Source: Gaiellasilicea sp963811885
GTDB taxonomy: Bacteria > Actinomycetota > Thermoleophilia > Gaiellales > Gaiellaceae
Reading direction: 5' to 3'
DNA: 64,000 nucleotides
NCBI GenBank assembly: GCA_963811885.1
Contig: CAWETB010000012.1
Location: 1 to 64,000, forward strand
Under the pieces are notes generated by a model, which was not told the origin of the DNA, made no database searches, and was given only the letters and a program-made list of their open reading frames with translations. A program made the position numbers and the translations under genes. Within the stretch, counting starts at the first letter, position 1; every line of letters begins with the position of its first letter. Shown here piece by piece: positions 55,465-64,000 of the stretch.

Positions 55465-57166
55465 TTGAGACTCAAGTGGCACAGGCTTGTGATGCTGCTC
55501 GTGGTAGGGATGCTCGCCTTTGCGGCGGGCTGCGGTGGCGACGACGACGAAGCTGGCGGTACCACCGCCGAGGCGTCGGGCGCGGAAGGTGGGACGCTCG
55601 TCTTCGCGGGTGCCGCCGATCCGGTCCTGCTCGACGGCGCGCTCGTCTCGGACGGCGAGTCGCTGCGTGTGGTCACGCAGATCTTCGAGACGCTCGTGGC
55701 GCTCAAGCCCGGCACGACCGAGCCCGAGCCCGGCCTGGCCGAGAGCTGGTCGGCGAACGACGACGGCACCGTCTGGACGTTCAAGATCCGCGAGGGCGTC
55801 AAGTTCCACGACGGCACCGACCTCGACGCCGAGGCGGTCTGTTACAACTTCGACCGCTGGTTCAACTTCAAGGGAGCGCTCGCGAACCCGGCCGCCAGCT
55901 ACTACTGGCAGGTCGCGTTCGGCGGCTTCAAGACGTACGACAAGGCCAGCGGCGCCCCGGAGGAGAGCCTCTACAAGAGTTGTGAGGCGACCGACTCGTC
56001 GACGGCCGTGCTGACGCTGACGAAGCCGTCCGCAACGATCATCCCGGCGCTCTCGCAGCAGTCGTTCTCGATCGCGAGCCCGAAGGCGCTCAAGGACTAC
56101 AACGCGGACTCGGGCACCATCGACGCCGAAGGCGTCTTCACCTCCACGGGCACGTTCGGGACCGAGCATCCGATCGGAACCGGTCCGTTCAAGTTCGACT
56201 CGTGGACGCGGAACGAGAAGCTGACGCTCGTGAAGAACGACGACTACTGGGGTGACAAGGCGCACCTCGACACGCTGATCTTCCGCCCGATCGCCGACAA
56301 CGCCGCCCGCCTGCAGGCACTCCAGACGGGCGAGATCCAGGGCTACGACCTGGTCGAGCCGCAGGACATCGCCACGATCGAAGGCAACCAGGACCTGCAG
56401 ATCCTCGACCGGCCCGCCTTCAACGTGGCGTACGTCGGCTTCAACATCGCGAAGAAGCCGACCGACGATCTGAAGGTGCGCCAGGCGATCGCGTACGGCC
56501 TCGACCGACGAGGCGGTCGTGGACAACTTCTACTCCGGTCGCGGCTCCGTCGCGACGCAGTTCATGCCGCCGGAGGTCGTCGGCTATGCCGACGACGTGA
56601 CGGAGTACTCGTACGACCCGGAGAAGGCGAAGAAGATCCTGACGGATGCCGGCTACACGCTCCCGGTCCCGCTCGAGTTCTGGTACCCGACGGACGTCTC
56701 GCGTCCGTACATGCCGGATCCGAAGCGGAACTTCGAGGCGTTCGCCGCCAGCCTGAACAAGTCGGGCTTCAAGGTGACGCCGAAGAGTGCTCCGTGGAAC
56801 CCGGACTACCTCGGCCGCGTCTCGGCCGGCAACGCGGGGAATGCCCGCCTGCTCGGCTGGACCGGTGACTACGGCGACGCCGACAACTTCATCGGCACGT
56901 TCTTCCAGACCCCGCAGGACGCCTGGGGGACGACGACGACGCCGCTGACGAAGATCCAGAATCTTCTTGATCAGGGTGAGGAGGAGACGGACGAGGCGAA
57001 GCGCGAGACGATCTACCAGGACGCGAACCGGCAGATCATGACCGAGCTTCCCGGCGTCCCGTACGCGCACTCCGAGCCGGCGCTGGCCTTCAGCGCCGCG
57101 GTCAAGGGGTACGAGACGAGCCCGACGACGAACGAGTCGTTCGCGCCGGTCACGCTGGAGAAGTAG
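55465..57166 (+). CDS. Oligopeptide ABC transporter substrate-binding lipoprotein, one frame break
   Basis: A 566-aa family-5 solute-binding protein. Lipoprotein signal with lipobox LAFAAGC, then EGGTLVFAGAADPVLLDGAL, ETLVALKPGTTEPEPGLAESW, WTFKIREGVKFHDGTDLDAEAV, GTGPFKFDSWTRNEKL, NDDYWG. An extra base near 56510 separates this from EAVVDNFYSGRG onward, ending FAPVTLEK. TTG 55465 is chosen because AAAGGAGA lies 7 nt upstream. First gene of a five-gene transporter. Confidence 0.93.
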
Positions 57167-57194
57167 GAGGAAGGACTAGAGTCCGGCGGACGAC

Positions 57195-58200
57195 ATGCTG
57201 CGCTTCGTCGTCCGCCGGCTCATCCTCATCATCCCGATCCTGATCGGGCTCTCGATCCTGGTGTTCCTCTGGATCAGGGCCCTGCCGGGCAGTCCCGCGA
57301 CGACCCTGCTCGGCGAGCGGGCGACCTCGGATCAGATCGCGGCGATCAACGAGCAGTACGGCCTCAACAAGCCGATCCACGAGCAGTACTGGGCCTACCT
57401 CCACCAGGTCGTGACGGGCCACTTCGGCGACTCGGTCACGTCGCGACGGCCGGTCTTCGACGAGTTCCTCGAGCGCTTCCCGGCGACGATCGAGCTGGCG
57501 CTCGGGGCGATGCTCTTCTCGATCTGCGTCGGGATCCCGCTCGGCTTCCTGGCGGCGAAACGCTACGGCAGCTTCTTCGACCACTTCAGCCTATTCGCGT
57601 CCCTGCTCGGGATCTCGATCCCGATCTTCGTGCTCGCGATCATCCTCAAATACATCTTCGCGGTCCGGCTCGGCTGGCTTCCGACCGTGGGCCGGGTCAG
57701 CGTCCTGACCGAGCTCGAGCACCCGACGAACTTCTACATCCTCGACGCGATCATCACCCGTAACTGGGCGGCGCTCTGGGATGCGATCCAAGCATCTGAT
57801 CCTGCCTGCGATCGCGCTCGGCACGATTCCGCTCGCGATCATCACCCGGATCACGCGAGCAGCCGTGCTCGACGTGCAGAACGAGGACTACGTCCGCACG
57901 GCGCGGGCGAAGGGCATGTCGCCGCGCACCGTCGACTCGCGGCACGTCCTCCGCAACGCGATGCTCCCGATCGCGACCATCATCGGCCTGCAGACGGGAC
58001 TGCTCCTCTCAGGCGCCGTCCTCACCGAGACCGTCTTCGCGTGGCCCGGGATCGGCACCTGGCTCGTCGACGCGATCGAGGCGCGCAACTATCCGGTCCT
58101 CCAGGGCGGCATCCTCTTCATCGCGTTCGTCTTCGTGCTCGTGAACCTCGTCGTCGACGTCTCGTACGGCTTCCTCAACCCGCGGATCAGGCTCTCATGA
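57195..58200 (+). CDS. dppB: Oligopeptide ABC transporter permease, DppB type, one frame break
   Basis: A 334-aa permease: FVVRRLILIIPILIGLSILV start, the GHFGDSVTSRRPV loop, FPATIELALGAM, and the EAA loop region VRTARAKGMSPRTVDSRHVLRNAMLP. An extra base near 57783 falls before LILPAIALG. Stop overlaps the next start (ATGA). The gene name is assigned by family position; the transported peptide is unknown. Confidence 0.92.
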
Positions 58201-59108
58201 GCGTTGCCGAGATCGAGGCAGTCCAGGTCGGGCGGGACCGGGGCGGCGGCGGCCTCTGGAGCGATGCCTGGTCACGGCTGCGCCGCGACAAGGCCGCGCT
58301 CGTCGGGTTCGCGCTCGTCGGGACGTTCGTCTTCATCGCGATCTTCGCGCCGTGGATCGCACCGGAGGATCCGCGCTTCCAGGACCTCTCGAGGCTCGGC
58401 GGCAGCTGCTGCCCGGGTCCCTCGCTCGAACACTGGTTCGGGATCGACGCGCTTGGACGGGACGAGTTCTCCCGGATCGTCTACGGCGCCCGCTACTCGC
58501 TGCTGATCGGGATCGTCTCCGTCACGGTCGGCCTCTCGATCGGCATCGTGTTCGGGTCGATCGCCGGCTACGTCGGCGGGGCCGTCGACAGCGTGATCAT
58601 GCGCCTCACCGACATCATGCTCGCGATCCCGGGACTGCTGCTCGCGATCGGGATCGTCGCGATGCTCGGGCCCGGGCTCTTTCAGATCATGATCGCGGTC
58701 GGCGTCACGCAGGTGCCGATCTTCGCGCGCCTGATGCGCGGCTCGATCCTCGCCCAGCGCGAGAACGACTTCGTCCTCGCGGCGCGCTCGATCGGGGTGC
58801 CGCGGCGGACGATCCTGTCCTCGCACATCCTCCCGAACGCGATCTCGCCCGTGATCGTGCAGGGGACGCTCGCGCTCGCGACGGCGATCATCGACGTCGC
58901 CGGGCTCGGCTTTCTCGGGCTCGGCCCGCAGGATCCGTCGACGCCCGAGTGGGGCACGATGCTGACCGACACGACTCGGTACCTGCAGACGGCGCCGCAT
59001 CTGGCGATCATCCCGGGCGTCGCGATCATCCTCTCGGTGCTCGGGTTCAACCTGATCGGCGACGGCCTCCGCGAGGCCCTCGACCCGAAGATGCGTGGAC
59101 GTGGCTAG
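58197..59108 (+). CDS. dppC: Oligopeptide ABC transporter permease, DppC type
   Basis: A 303-aa permease with soluble N-terminus, LRRDKAALVGFALVG, HWFGIDALGRDEFSRIVYGARYSL and the EAA loop AARSIGVPRRTILSSHILPNAISPV. Ends near-overlapping the first ATPase start (59095). Confidence 0.94.
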   Translation: MSVAEIEAVQVGRDRGGGGLWSDAWSRLRRDKAALVGFALVGTFVFIAIFAPWIAPEDPRFQDLSRLGGSCCPGPSLEHWFGIDALGRDEFSRIVYGARYSLLIGIVSVTVGLSIGIVFGSIAGYVGGAVDSVIMRLTDIMLAIPGLLLAIGIVAMLGPGLFQIMIAVGVTQVPIFARLMRGSILAQRENDFVLAARSIGVPRRTILSSHILPNAISPVIVQGTLALATAIIDVAGLGFLGLGPQDPSTPEWGTMLTDTTRYLQTAPHLAIIPGVAIILSVLGFNLIGDGLREALDPKMRGRG

Positions 59109-60114
59109 AGAGCCGCTCCTCAGCGTCGACGACCTGCACGTCCGCTTCGGGACGGAGCGTGGGCTCGTCTACGCCGTCAACGGGATCTCCTTCGACATCG
59201 CACCCGGCGAGACGCTCGGAATCGTCGGCGAGTCCGGCTGCGGCAAGAGCGTCACCTCGCTGGCTCTGCTCGGGATCCTGGCGCGCAACGGGCGCGTCAC
59301 GAAGGGCACGGCGATGTTCGGCGGCCGCGACCTGCTCTCGCTGACGGACGAGCAGCTGCGCTCGGTCCGTGGTCGCGAGGTCGCGATGATCTTTCAGGAC
59401 CCGATGACGTCGCTCAACCCGGTGCTGACCATCGGCCGGCAGATCCGGGAGGCGCTCCAGACCCACTTCGCGATGGACAAGGCGCAGGCCGAGCGGCGCG
59501 CGTCCGAGCTGCTCGACCAGGTCGGGATCCCGAGCGCGAAGATGCGCCTCAAGGACTATCCGCACCAGTTCTCCGGCGGGATGCGGCAGCGCGCGATGAT
59601 CGCGATGGCCCTCGCCGGCGAGCCGAAGCTGCTGATCGCCGACGAGCCGACGACGGCGCTCGACGTCACGATCCAGGCTCAGATCCTCGAGCTGCTCAAG
59701 TCGCTCGTCGCCGAGCGCGACACGGCGCTGATCATGATCACGCACGACCTCGGCGTCGTCGCCGGCATGTGCGAGCGCGTCAACGTCATGTACGCCGGGA
59801 TGTTCGTCGAGACGGGCAGCGCAGACCGGATCTTCGCCCGGCCGCGGCACCCGTACACCCTCGGCCTGCTCCAGAGCGTGCCGCGGATCGACGCCGGACG
59901 CCGCCAGAAGCTGCAGCCGATCCCAGGCTCGCCGCGGAACATGCTCAGCGCGCCGGCCGAGTGCCCCTTCGCGCCCCGGTGCCGTTTCGAGGTCGAGCAG
60001 TCGCGCCAGGAGGTGCCGCCGCTCGTCGAGCTCGAGCAGGGCCAGCACGTGCGCTGCTTCAACCCCGTGCCGGCGGACGAGTGGCAGCGGACGCGACTCG
60101 GCGGTGCGGCGTGA
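59095..60114 (+). CDS. dppD: Oligopeptide ABC transporter ATPase, DppD type
   Basis: A 339-aa ATPase: Walker A GESGCGKSVTSLALLG, Q-loop MIFQDPMTSLNP, signature QFSGGMRQRAMIAMAL, Walker B LLIADEPTTALDVTIQ, H-loop ITHDLGVVAG, and the C-terminal Cys-rich region PFAPRCRFEVEQSRQEVPPL with a typical Fe-S-like Cys spacing for OppD/DppD. GTG 59095. Confidence 0.95.
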   Translation: MDVAREPLLSVDDLHVRFGTERGLVYAVNGISFDIAPGETLGIVGESGCGKSVTSLALLGILARNGRVTKGTAMFGGRDLLSLTDEQLRSVRGREVAMIFQDPMTSLNPVLTIGRQIREALQTHFAMDKAQAERRASELLDQVGIPSAKMRLKDYPHQFSGGMRQRAMIAMALAGEPKLLIADEPTTALDVTIQAQILELLKSLVAERDTALIMITHDLGVVAGMCERVNVMYAGMFVETGSADRIFARPRHPYTLGLLQSVPRIDAGRRQKLQPIPGSPRNMLSAPAECPFAPRCRFEVEQSRQEVPPLVELEQGQHVRCFNPVPADEWQRTRLGGAA

Positions 60115-61184
60115 GCAGCAACGGGACGCCGCTCGTCGAGGTGGACGACCTCAAGGTCTGGTTCCCGATCCGGAGCGGCGTCGTGATGGATCGCCACATC
60201 GGCGATGTGAAGGCCGTCGACGGGGTCTCGCTCGTGATCGAGCGCGGCGAGACGCTCGGCCTCGTCGGCGAGTCCGGCTGCGGCAAGTCGACCGTGGGCC
60301 GCACGCTGCTCCGCCTCTACGAGCCGACCGAGGGGAAGATCACGTTCGACGGCACCGACATCACGCACCTCGGCGAGGCCCAGATGCGCCCGCTGCGGCG
60401 TCGGATGCAGATGATCTTCCAGGATCCGTACGCGTCGCTGAACCCACGCCATTCGGTCGCGCGGATGGTCGGTGAGCCGCTGCGGGTGCACGGCCGCGGC
60501 GGCAAGGGGCTCGGCAAGAAGGTGGCCGAGCTCCTGCAGACCGTCGGCCTGCCGGCCGACGCCGGGACGCGCTATCCACACGAGTTCTCCGGCGGGCAGC
60601 GGCAGCGGATCGGTCTCGCGCGCGCGCTCGCGCTCAACCCGGACTTCCTCGTCTGCGACGAGCCGGTGTCGGCGCTCGACGTCTCGATCCAGGCGCAGAT
60701 CGTCAACCTGATGGAGGAGCTCCAGCGCGACTTCGACCTCACGTACCTGTTCATCGCCCACGATCTCGCCGTCGTCCGGCACATCTCCGACCGGATCGCG
60801 GTCATGTACCTGGGTCAGATCATGGAGCTCTCGCCGGCGGATGATCTCTACGACAACCCGCTGCACCCGTACACGATCTCGCTGCTCTCGGCGATCCCGA
60901 TCCCGGATCCGGAGATCGAGCGCAAGCGGACGTCCGTCCTGCTCCAGGGCGACCTCCCCAGTCCCGCGAGCCCGCCGCACGCATGCCGCTTCCACACGCG
61001 GTGCCCGTACGTTCAGCCGACCCGATGCGAGGAGGACGAGCCCGAGCTGCGCCCGCTCGCGGGCCACCTCGTCAAGTGCCACTTCGCGGAGGAGATCAAG
61101 GCGGGCCAGATCCTGCCGAAGCTGCGCGAAGTCGTCTTCGAGCCCGGGGCGATCCCGAAGGCCTACGAGCCCCCGCCCGTCTGA
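60111..61184 (+). CDS. dppF: Oligopeptide ABC transporter ATPase, DppF type
   Basis: A 357-aa ATPase: LVGESGCGKSTVGRTLLRLY, MIFQDPYASLNPRHSV, EFSGGQRQRIGLARAL, LVCDEPVSALDVSIQAQ, IAHDLAVVRHISDR and the C-terminal CRFHTRCPYVQPTRC. GTG 60111 overlaps the DppD stop (GTGA). It completes SBP-B-C-D-F. Confidence 0.95.
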   Translation: MSSNGTPLVEVDDLKVWFPIRSGVVMDRHIGDVKAVDGVSLVIERGETLGLVGESGCGKSTVGRTLLRLYEPTEGKITFDGTDITHLGEAQMRPLRRRMQMIFQDPYASLNPRHSVARMVGEPLRVHGRGGKGLGKKVAELLQTVGLPADAGTRYPHEFSGGQRQRIGLARALALNPDFLVCDEPVSALDVSIQAQIVNLMEELQRDFDLTYLFIAHDLAVVRHISDRIAVMYLGQIMELSPADDLYDNPLHPYTISLLSAIPIPDPEIERKRTSVLLQGDLPSPASPPHACRFHTRCPYVQPTRCEEDEPELRPLAGHLVKCHFAEEIKAGQILPKLREVVFEPGAIPKAYEPPPV

Positions 61185-61567
61185 TGCTCTTGCGCGTTCG
61201 GGCAGGCGAGCTCGAGGCCGGGCCGCAGTGGGTCTATGCGTGGCTGGCCCACGACGGCGTGGTCTACGTCGGCGCGACCACTCTGCACCCCGAGACCCGG
61301 ACGTGGCTGCACCTGCACCACGACGACCCCCAGATCGGCCGGATGCGTGCGCGCTTCGATCAGGTTGCCGCGGAGGAGCTCGACGTCGTCGCGGTCGAGC
61401 TCGCGGACGGCGTCGACCGCCAGCGGGTGCGCCACGGCGCCGTGGCGCTCTTCGCAGAGCGCGGGCTGCTCTCCGGCCGCCAGGTCTGCGATCCGCCGCT
61501 TCCCGCCGAGCCGACGCCGCAGGCAGAGGAGCTCGTCGCCGCCGTCGAGGAGCGGCAGCGCAGCTGA
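61184..61567 (+). CDS. GIY-YIG-like domain protein
   Basis: A 127-aa protein with WVYAWLAHDGVVYVGATTLHPETRTWLHLH, which has the two-strand Y...G-V-V-Y-V-G core and downstream Arg/His of GIY-YIG nucleases. The catalytic Glu of that family is not obvious. Coupled by TGATG overlaps to the DppF stop and the lipoprotein start. DNA cutting is uncertain. Confidence 0.65.
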   Translation: MLLRVRAGELEAGPQWVYAWLAHDGVVYVGATTLHPETRTWLHLHHDDPQIGRMRARFDQVAAEELDVVAVELADGVDRQRVRHGAVALFAERGLLSGRQVCDPPLPAEPTPQAEELVAAVEERQRS

Positions 61568-62073
61568 TGCGCCCGGCCGTCTGCCTGGCGGCCGTGCTCG
61601 TGCTCGCCGCCGGCTGCGGCGGCACCAAGTCGGTGACGCGGACGGTCACGGTCGACAGCTCCGCGAAGCAAGGCGTCGGGGCGCCGCTCGAGCACGTCGA
61701 GTTCGGCTACATCAAGTCGCTCGAGCAAAAGGGCGCCGACTACGAGTTGAAGTTCGATCCGGCGTGGTTCCTCTCCGGCGAGACTGCGAACAAGGCCGCC
61801 GCGGAGGACGGCGCCGTCCCGCCCGGCGAGCCGGTGCCGAACGACAACTACGTCGTCGACGAGGGTCACCGGCTGCTCACCTATCGCGTCGCACCGGACG
61901 CCAGGGTGACCGTGCTCGTCGACGGCCCGGAGAGCGAGCCGATCACGGTCGCGGAGCTGGCCCGGATCGTGAACGGGAACCACAAGCCGCTCTGGGAGCC
62001 GATCGAGACCGGCTTCTGGATCCGCTACCGCATCGACACGGTGCACTCGCTCGACCAGCAGTACCGGCCCTAG
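61567..62073 (+). CDS. Small lipoprotein
   Basis: A 168-aa secreted protein with lipobox LAAGCGG (Cys17). The mature part has VEFGYIKSLEQKGADYELKFDPAWFLSGETANKAA and ends DQQYRP. Unrecognised; the sequence resembles actinobacterial cell-wall lipoproteins of unknown function. Starts in the stop of the GIY-YIG-like gene. Confidence 0.75.
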   Translation: MRPAVCLAAVLVLAAGCGGTKSVTRTVTVDSSAKQGVGAPLEHVEFGYIKSLEQKGADYELKFDPAWFLSGETANKAAAEDGAVPPGEPVPNDNYVVDEGHRLLTYRVAPDARVTVLVDGPESEPITVAELARIVNGNHKPLWEPIETGFWIRYRIDTVHSLDQQYRP

Positions 62074-62669
62074 GCGGCGACGACGGCCCGGGGCGCGACG
62101 ATCTGGTCCACGAGCCCGTAGCCGACCGCCTCGTCCGGCGTCATGAAGCGGTCGCGGTCGATGTCCTGCATCACCTGCTCGAACGGCTGGCCCGTGTGGC
62201 GGGCGAGGATCTCCGCCATCCGCCGCGTCATCGCGAGCACTTCCTGGGCGTGGATCTCGATGTCGGCCGGCGTGCCGCGGAAGCCGGCCGAGCCCTGGTG
62301 GATCATCATCTTCGCGTTCGGGAGCGCCATCCGCTTGCCGGGAGCGCCGCCGGCGAGGATCATCGCCGCCGCCGACATCCCCATGCCGACGCAGATCGTG
62401 GCGACGTCCGGCTTGACGTACTGCATCGTGTCGTAGATCGCCATGCCCGCATACGCCGAGCCACCGGGCGAGTTGACGTAGAGCGAGATGTCCTTGTCCG
62501 GATTCTCCGCCTCGAGGAAGAGCAGCTGAGCCGCGATCACGTTCGCGATCTCGTCGTCCACCTCCCGGCCGAGGAAGACGATGCGCTCGCGCAGGAGCCG
62601 GGAGTAGATGTCGAACGAGCGCTCGTAGCGCCCGTCGGCCTCGACGACCATCGGGATCAGTGGGCTCAT
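62070..62669 (-). CDS. clpP: ATP-dependent Clp protease proteolytic subunit
   Basis: A 199-aa serine peptidase: RERIVFLGREVDDEIANVIAAQLL, NSPGGSAYAGMAIYDTM. Catalytic triad Ser99 in VGMGMSAAAM, His124 in MMIHQG, Asp173 in DIDRDRFMTPDEA. The G-M-G-M-S nucleophile box differs from the common G-Q-A-A-S. GGAAGGAG lies 5 nt before ATG 62669. No clpX is adjacent. The divergent start lies beside an ArsR-type operator. Confidence 0.94.
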   Translation of the reverse strand: MSPLIPMVVEADGRYERSFDIYSRLLRERIVFLGREVDDEIANVIAAQLLFLEAENPDKDISLYVNSPGGSAYAGMAIYDTMQYVKPDVATICVGMGMSAAAMILAGGAPGKRMALPNAKMMIHQGSAGFRGTPADIEIHAQEVLAMTRRMAEILARHTGQPFEQVMQDIDRDRFMTPDEAVGYGLVDQIVAPRAVVAA

Positions 62670-62687
62670 GCCGCTCCTTCCGATAAA

Positions 62688-62730
62688 GTGCAACTGTCTG
62701 GTTGCACAGTATACGCAACCGTAGGGTTGC
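62688..62730. promoter_or_regulatory. Two inverted repeats, likely ArsR operators, between clpP and the SRPBCC gene
   Basis: GTGCAAC-N6-GTTGCAC (62688-62707) and GCAACC-N4-GGTTGC (62715-62730) share the half-site GCAAC/GTTGC. They sit 18 nt before clpP and 17 nt before the SRPBCC/ArsR pair. Binding by the ArsR protein encoded next door is the natural reading. Confidence 0.65.
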
Positions 62731-62747
62731 ACGACAAGGAGGCAGTC

Positions 62748-63038
62748 GTGGAGGTGACGCGGGAGGTGGTGCTCGAGGCGCCGCTCGACGAGGTCTGGGA
62801 CGCCCTGACCGATCCGGCGCAGCTCGAGGAGTGGTTCTCGGAGGACGGCGAGGAGCGCGAGCTCGTGGTCGAGGAGGTCGAGACGCGCCGGCGCGTCGCC
62901 TACACCTGGGAGGAGGGGCACGTCGCGATCGAGATCGAGGAGGTCGAGCGGGGGACGCGCGTCGTCGTCACCGAGACCGGCGAGCCCGGCTGGAACGCGG
63001 TCTTCTCCCTGCGGGCGATCGTTCACGCCTACGCTTGA
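62748..63038 (+). CDS. SRPBCC-fold (AHSA1-like) protein
   Basis: A 96-aa protein: VTREVVLEAPLDEVWDALTDPAQLEEWFS, then TWEEGHVAIEIEEVERGTRVVVTETG. It is shorter than typical AHSA1 proteins (about 140 aa), ending soon after the last strand. AAGGAGG lies 5 nt before GTG 62748. Coupled by TTGA to the ArsR gene; the pair SRPBCC-ArsR is common. Confidence 0.8.
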   Translation: MEVTREVVLEAPLDEVWDALTDPAQLEEWFSEDGEERELVVEEVETRRRVAYTWEEGHVAIEIEEVERGTRVVVTETGEPGWNAVFSLRAIVHAYA

Positions 63039-63343
63039 GCGACGTCTTCGACGCGCTCGGCGATCCGACGCGACGTCACATCGTCGAGTCCCTCTCGCGG
63101 CACGAGGCGTCGGCGACGCAGCTCGCCGCCGAGCTGCCCGTGACGCGGCAGGCGGTGTCGAAGCACCTGACCGCCCTGCGGGAGGCGGGGATCGTCGACT
63201 CGCGCAAGCAGGGGCGCGAGACGCTCTACCGCGTCAACACGGAGCCGCTCGACGCCGCTGCCGCCTGGATCGTGCGCGTCGGCGGCGAGTGGGATGCGCG
63301 GCTGGCGCGGCTGCGCGGCCTCGTGGCAGCGCGCCGTGAGTGA
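63035..63343 (+). CDS. ArsR-family winged-helix regulator
   Basis: A 102-aa repressor: DVFDALGDPTRRHIVESLS, SATQLAAELPVTRQAVSKHLTALREAGIV, GRETLYRVNTEPLDAAAAWI. No metal-binding Cys cluster is seen, so it is of the metal-free type paired with SRPBCC proteins. TTG 63035 overlaps the previous stop. Confidence 0.9.
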   Translation: MSDVFDALGDPTRRHIVESLSRHEASATQLAAELPVTRQAVSKHLTALREAGIVDSRKQGRETLYRVNTEPLDAAAAWIVRVGGEWDARLARLRGLVAARRE

Positions 63344-63906
63344 GCGGCGCTTCTGCGCCGTCGACGTCGCGCCGGTGCGTGCGGAGCCGGACGCGTCGAG
63401 CGAGCAGGTGACGCAGGCGCTCCTCGGCGAGCCGCTGGCCGTCGGCGCGGAGCGGGACGGCTGGGCGCAGGTGACGACCGCGTACGACTACCCAGGCTGG
63501 ATCGCAGCCGACGACCTCTCGGGCGAGCCGCTCGGGGACTGGCTGGCGCCGGCCCGCGACGGCGATCCGGTCGAGGAGGCGCGCGCCTACCTCGGCGCGC
63601 CGTACCTCTGGGGCGGGATGAGCGAGCGCGGGATCGACTGCTCCGGGCTCGTCCACATGGCCTGGCGCCGGCTCGGACGGCTCGTGCCGCGCGACGCCGA
63701 TCAGCAGGAGCGTGCGGGTGCGCCGGTGTCCGCACCGGAATACGGCGATCTCGCCGTCTACGGCGCTCGAGGCGGTGACGCACATCGCCTTCTGGCTCGG
63801 CGGCGGCCGCATCCTGCACGCCGCCGGCGGCCGAGGCGTGGTCGAGGAGGACGAACCCGCATCGTTGCTGGAGATTCGCCGCGGATTCGTCCGTCTCCGT
63901 CCCTGA
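63336..63906 (+). CDS. NlpC/P60 peptidoglycan endopeptidase with SH3-like domain, one frame break
   Basis: A 189-aa protein with an SH3-type N-terminus (CAVDVAPVRAEPDASSEQVTQALLGE, DGWAQVTTAYDYPGWIAADDL) and an NlpC/P60 domain: GAPYLWGGMSERGIDCSGLVHMAWRRLG (nucleophile Cys102), then after an extra base near 63768 AVTHIAFWLGGGRILHAAGG with the catalytic His. No signal peptide is visible, which is unusual for a wall hydrolase. GTG 63336 overlaps the ArsR gene by 8 nt. Confidence 0.85.
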
Positions 63907-64000
63907 CCCGGTTTACCTCTTTCGAGCTAAAGCAGGCCCCCCTTCGAGCCGATGAACGGCACGTGGACGCTGCTGAGCGCGAAGAGATCATGAGCCGATA
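63907..64000. other. Window edge
   Basis: The last 94 bases contain no complete gene I can support. An ATG at 63951 opens only a short frame before a TGA. Confidence 0.4.

Overview
The window is GC-rich bacterial chromosome, dense with convergent and divergent operons, with no insertion sequence, prophage or CRISPR array. Gene content points to a deep-branching actinobacterium, most likely Thermoleophilia (Gaiellales/Solirubrobacterales type): very high GC, many GTG/TTG starts, start-codon overlaps (ATGA, GTGA, TTGA, TGATG), an Ig-like secreted protein of a style common there, and an rpsF-ssb-rpsR-rplI-dnaB operon. The lineage is inference from style, not from a marker search.

Layout. 0-3.4 kb: purine genes purD-purB-purC (minus). 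3.5-6.8 kb: AEC-type carrier, membrane HD-GYP phosphodiesterase, secreted protein. 6.9-12.5 kb: rpsF-ssb-rpsR-rplI-dnaB-helicase loader-small Cys protein-purA (minus). 12.7-17 kb: membrane proteins, sorbosone-dehydrogenase-like beta-propeller, amidase, aldo/keto reductase, HNH protein. 17.2-26 kb: a selenocysteine neighbourhood holding tRNA-Sec, selB and selA, plus a gene for an AhpD-like protein whose CxxC motif reads C-H-Y-U through an in-frame TGA, followed by a cupin and a nitrilase. 26-30.5 kb: VanW, LOG-like protein, site-2 protease, MoaD-MoaE fusion, GntR regulator. 30.5-37 kb: acyl-CoA mutase, a large LuxR ATPase regulator, DUF4242-like protein, secreted phosphoesterase. 37-44 kb: ABC-2 exporter, glycosyltransferase, response regulator, SecG, tRNA-Leu(GAG), threonine dehydratase-like enzyme, LexA with its own box, RNase P RNA. 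44-51.4 kb: two HisKA_3 kinases and a NarL regulator, HDAC-like hydrolase, 5'-3' exonuclease, PlsC acyltransferase. 51.4-61.2 kb: topA, the primary sigma factor, and a complete oligopeptide ABC transporter. 61.2-64 kb: GIY-YIG-like protein, lipoprotein, ClpP, SRPBCC/ArsR pair, NlpC/P60 hydrolase.

Two window-wide signals stand out. First, about 24 single-base frame breaks interrupt conserved genes, several of them normally essential (topA, purB, purD). About 19 are one extra base and 5 one missing base, which suggests consensus sequencing errors rather than decay. Such genes are annotated as single CDSs with the break positions. Second, at least twelve start codons lie 6-8 nt after a TANNNT hexamer (usually TAGNNT or TACNNT), implying widespread leaderless transcription.

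The most interesting system is the selenoprotein locus. Sec insertion (selC, selA, selB) is encoded within 8.3 kb of the likely Sec-containing AhpD-like oxidoreductase, and a SECIS-like hairpin lies at the right distance after its TGA.
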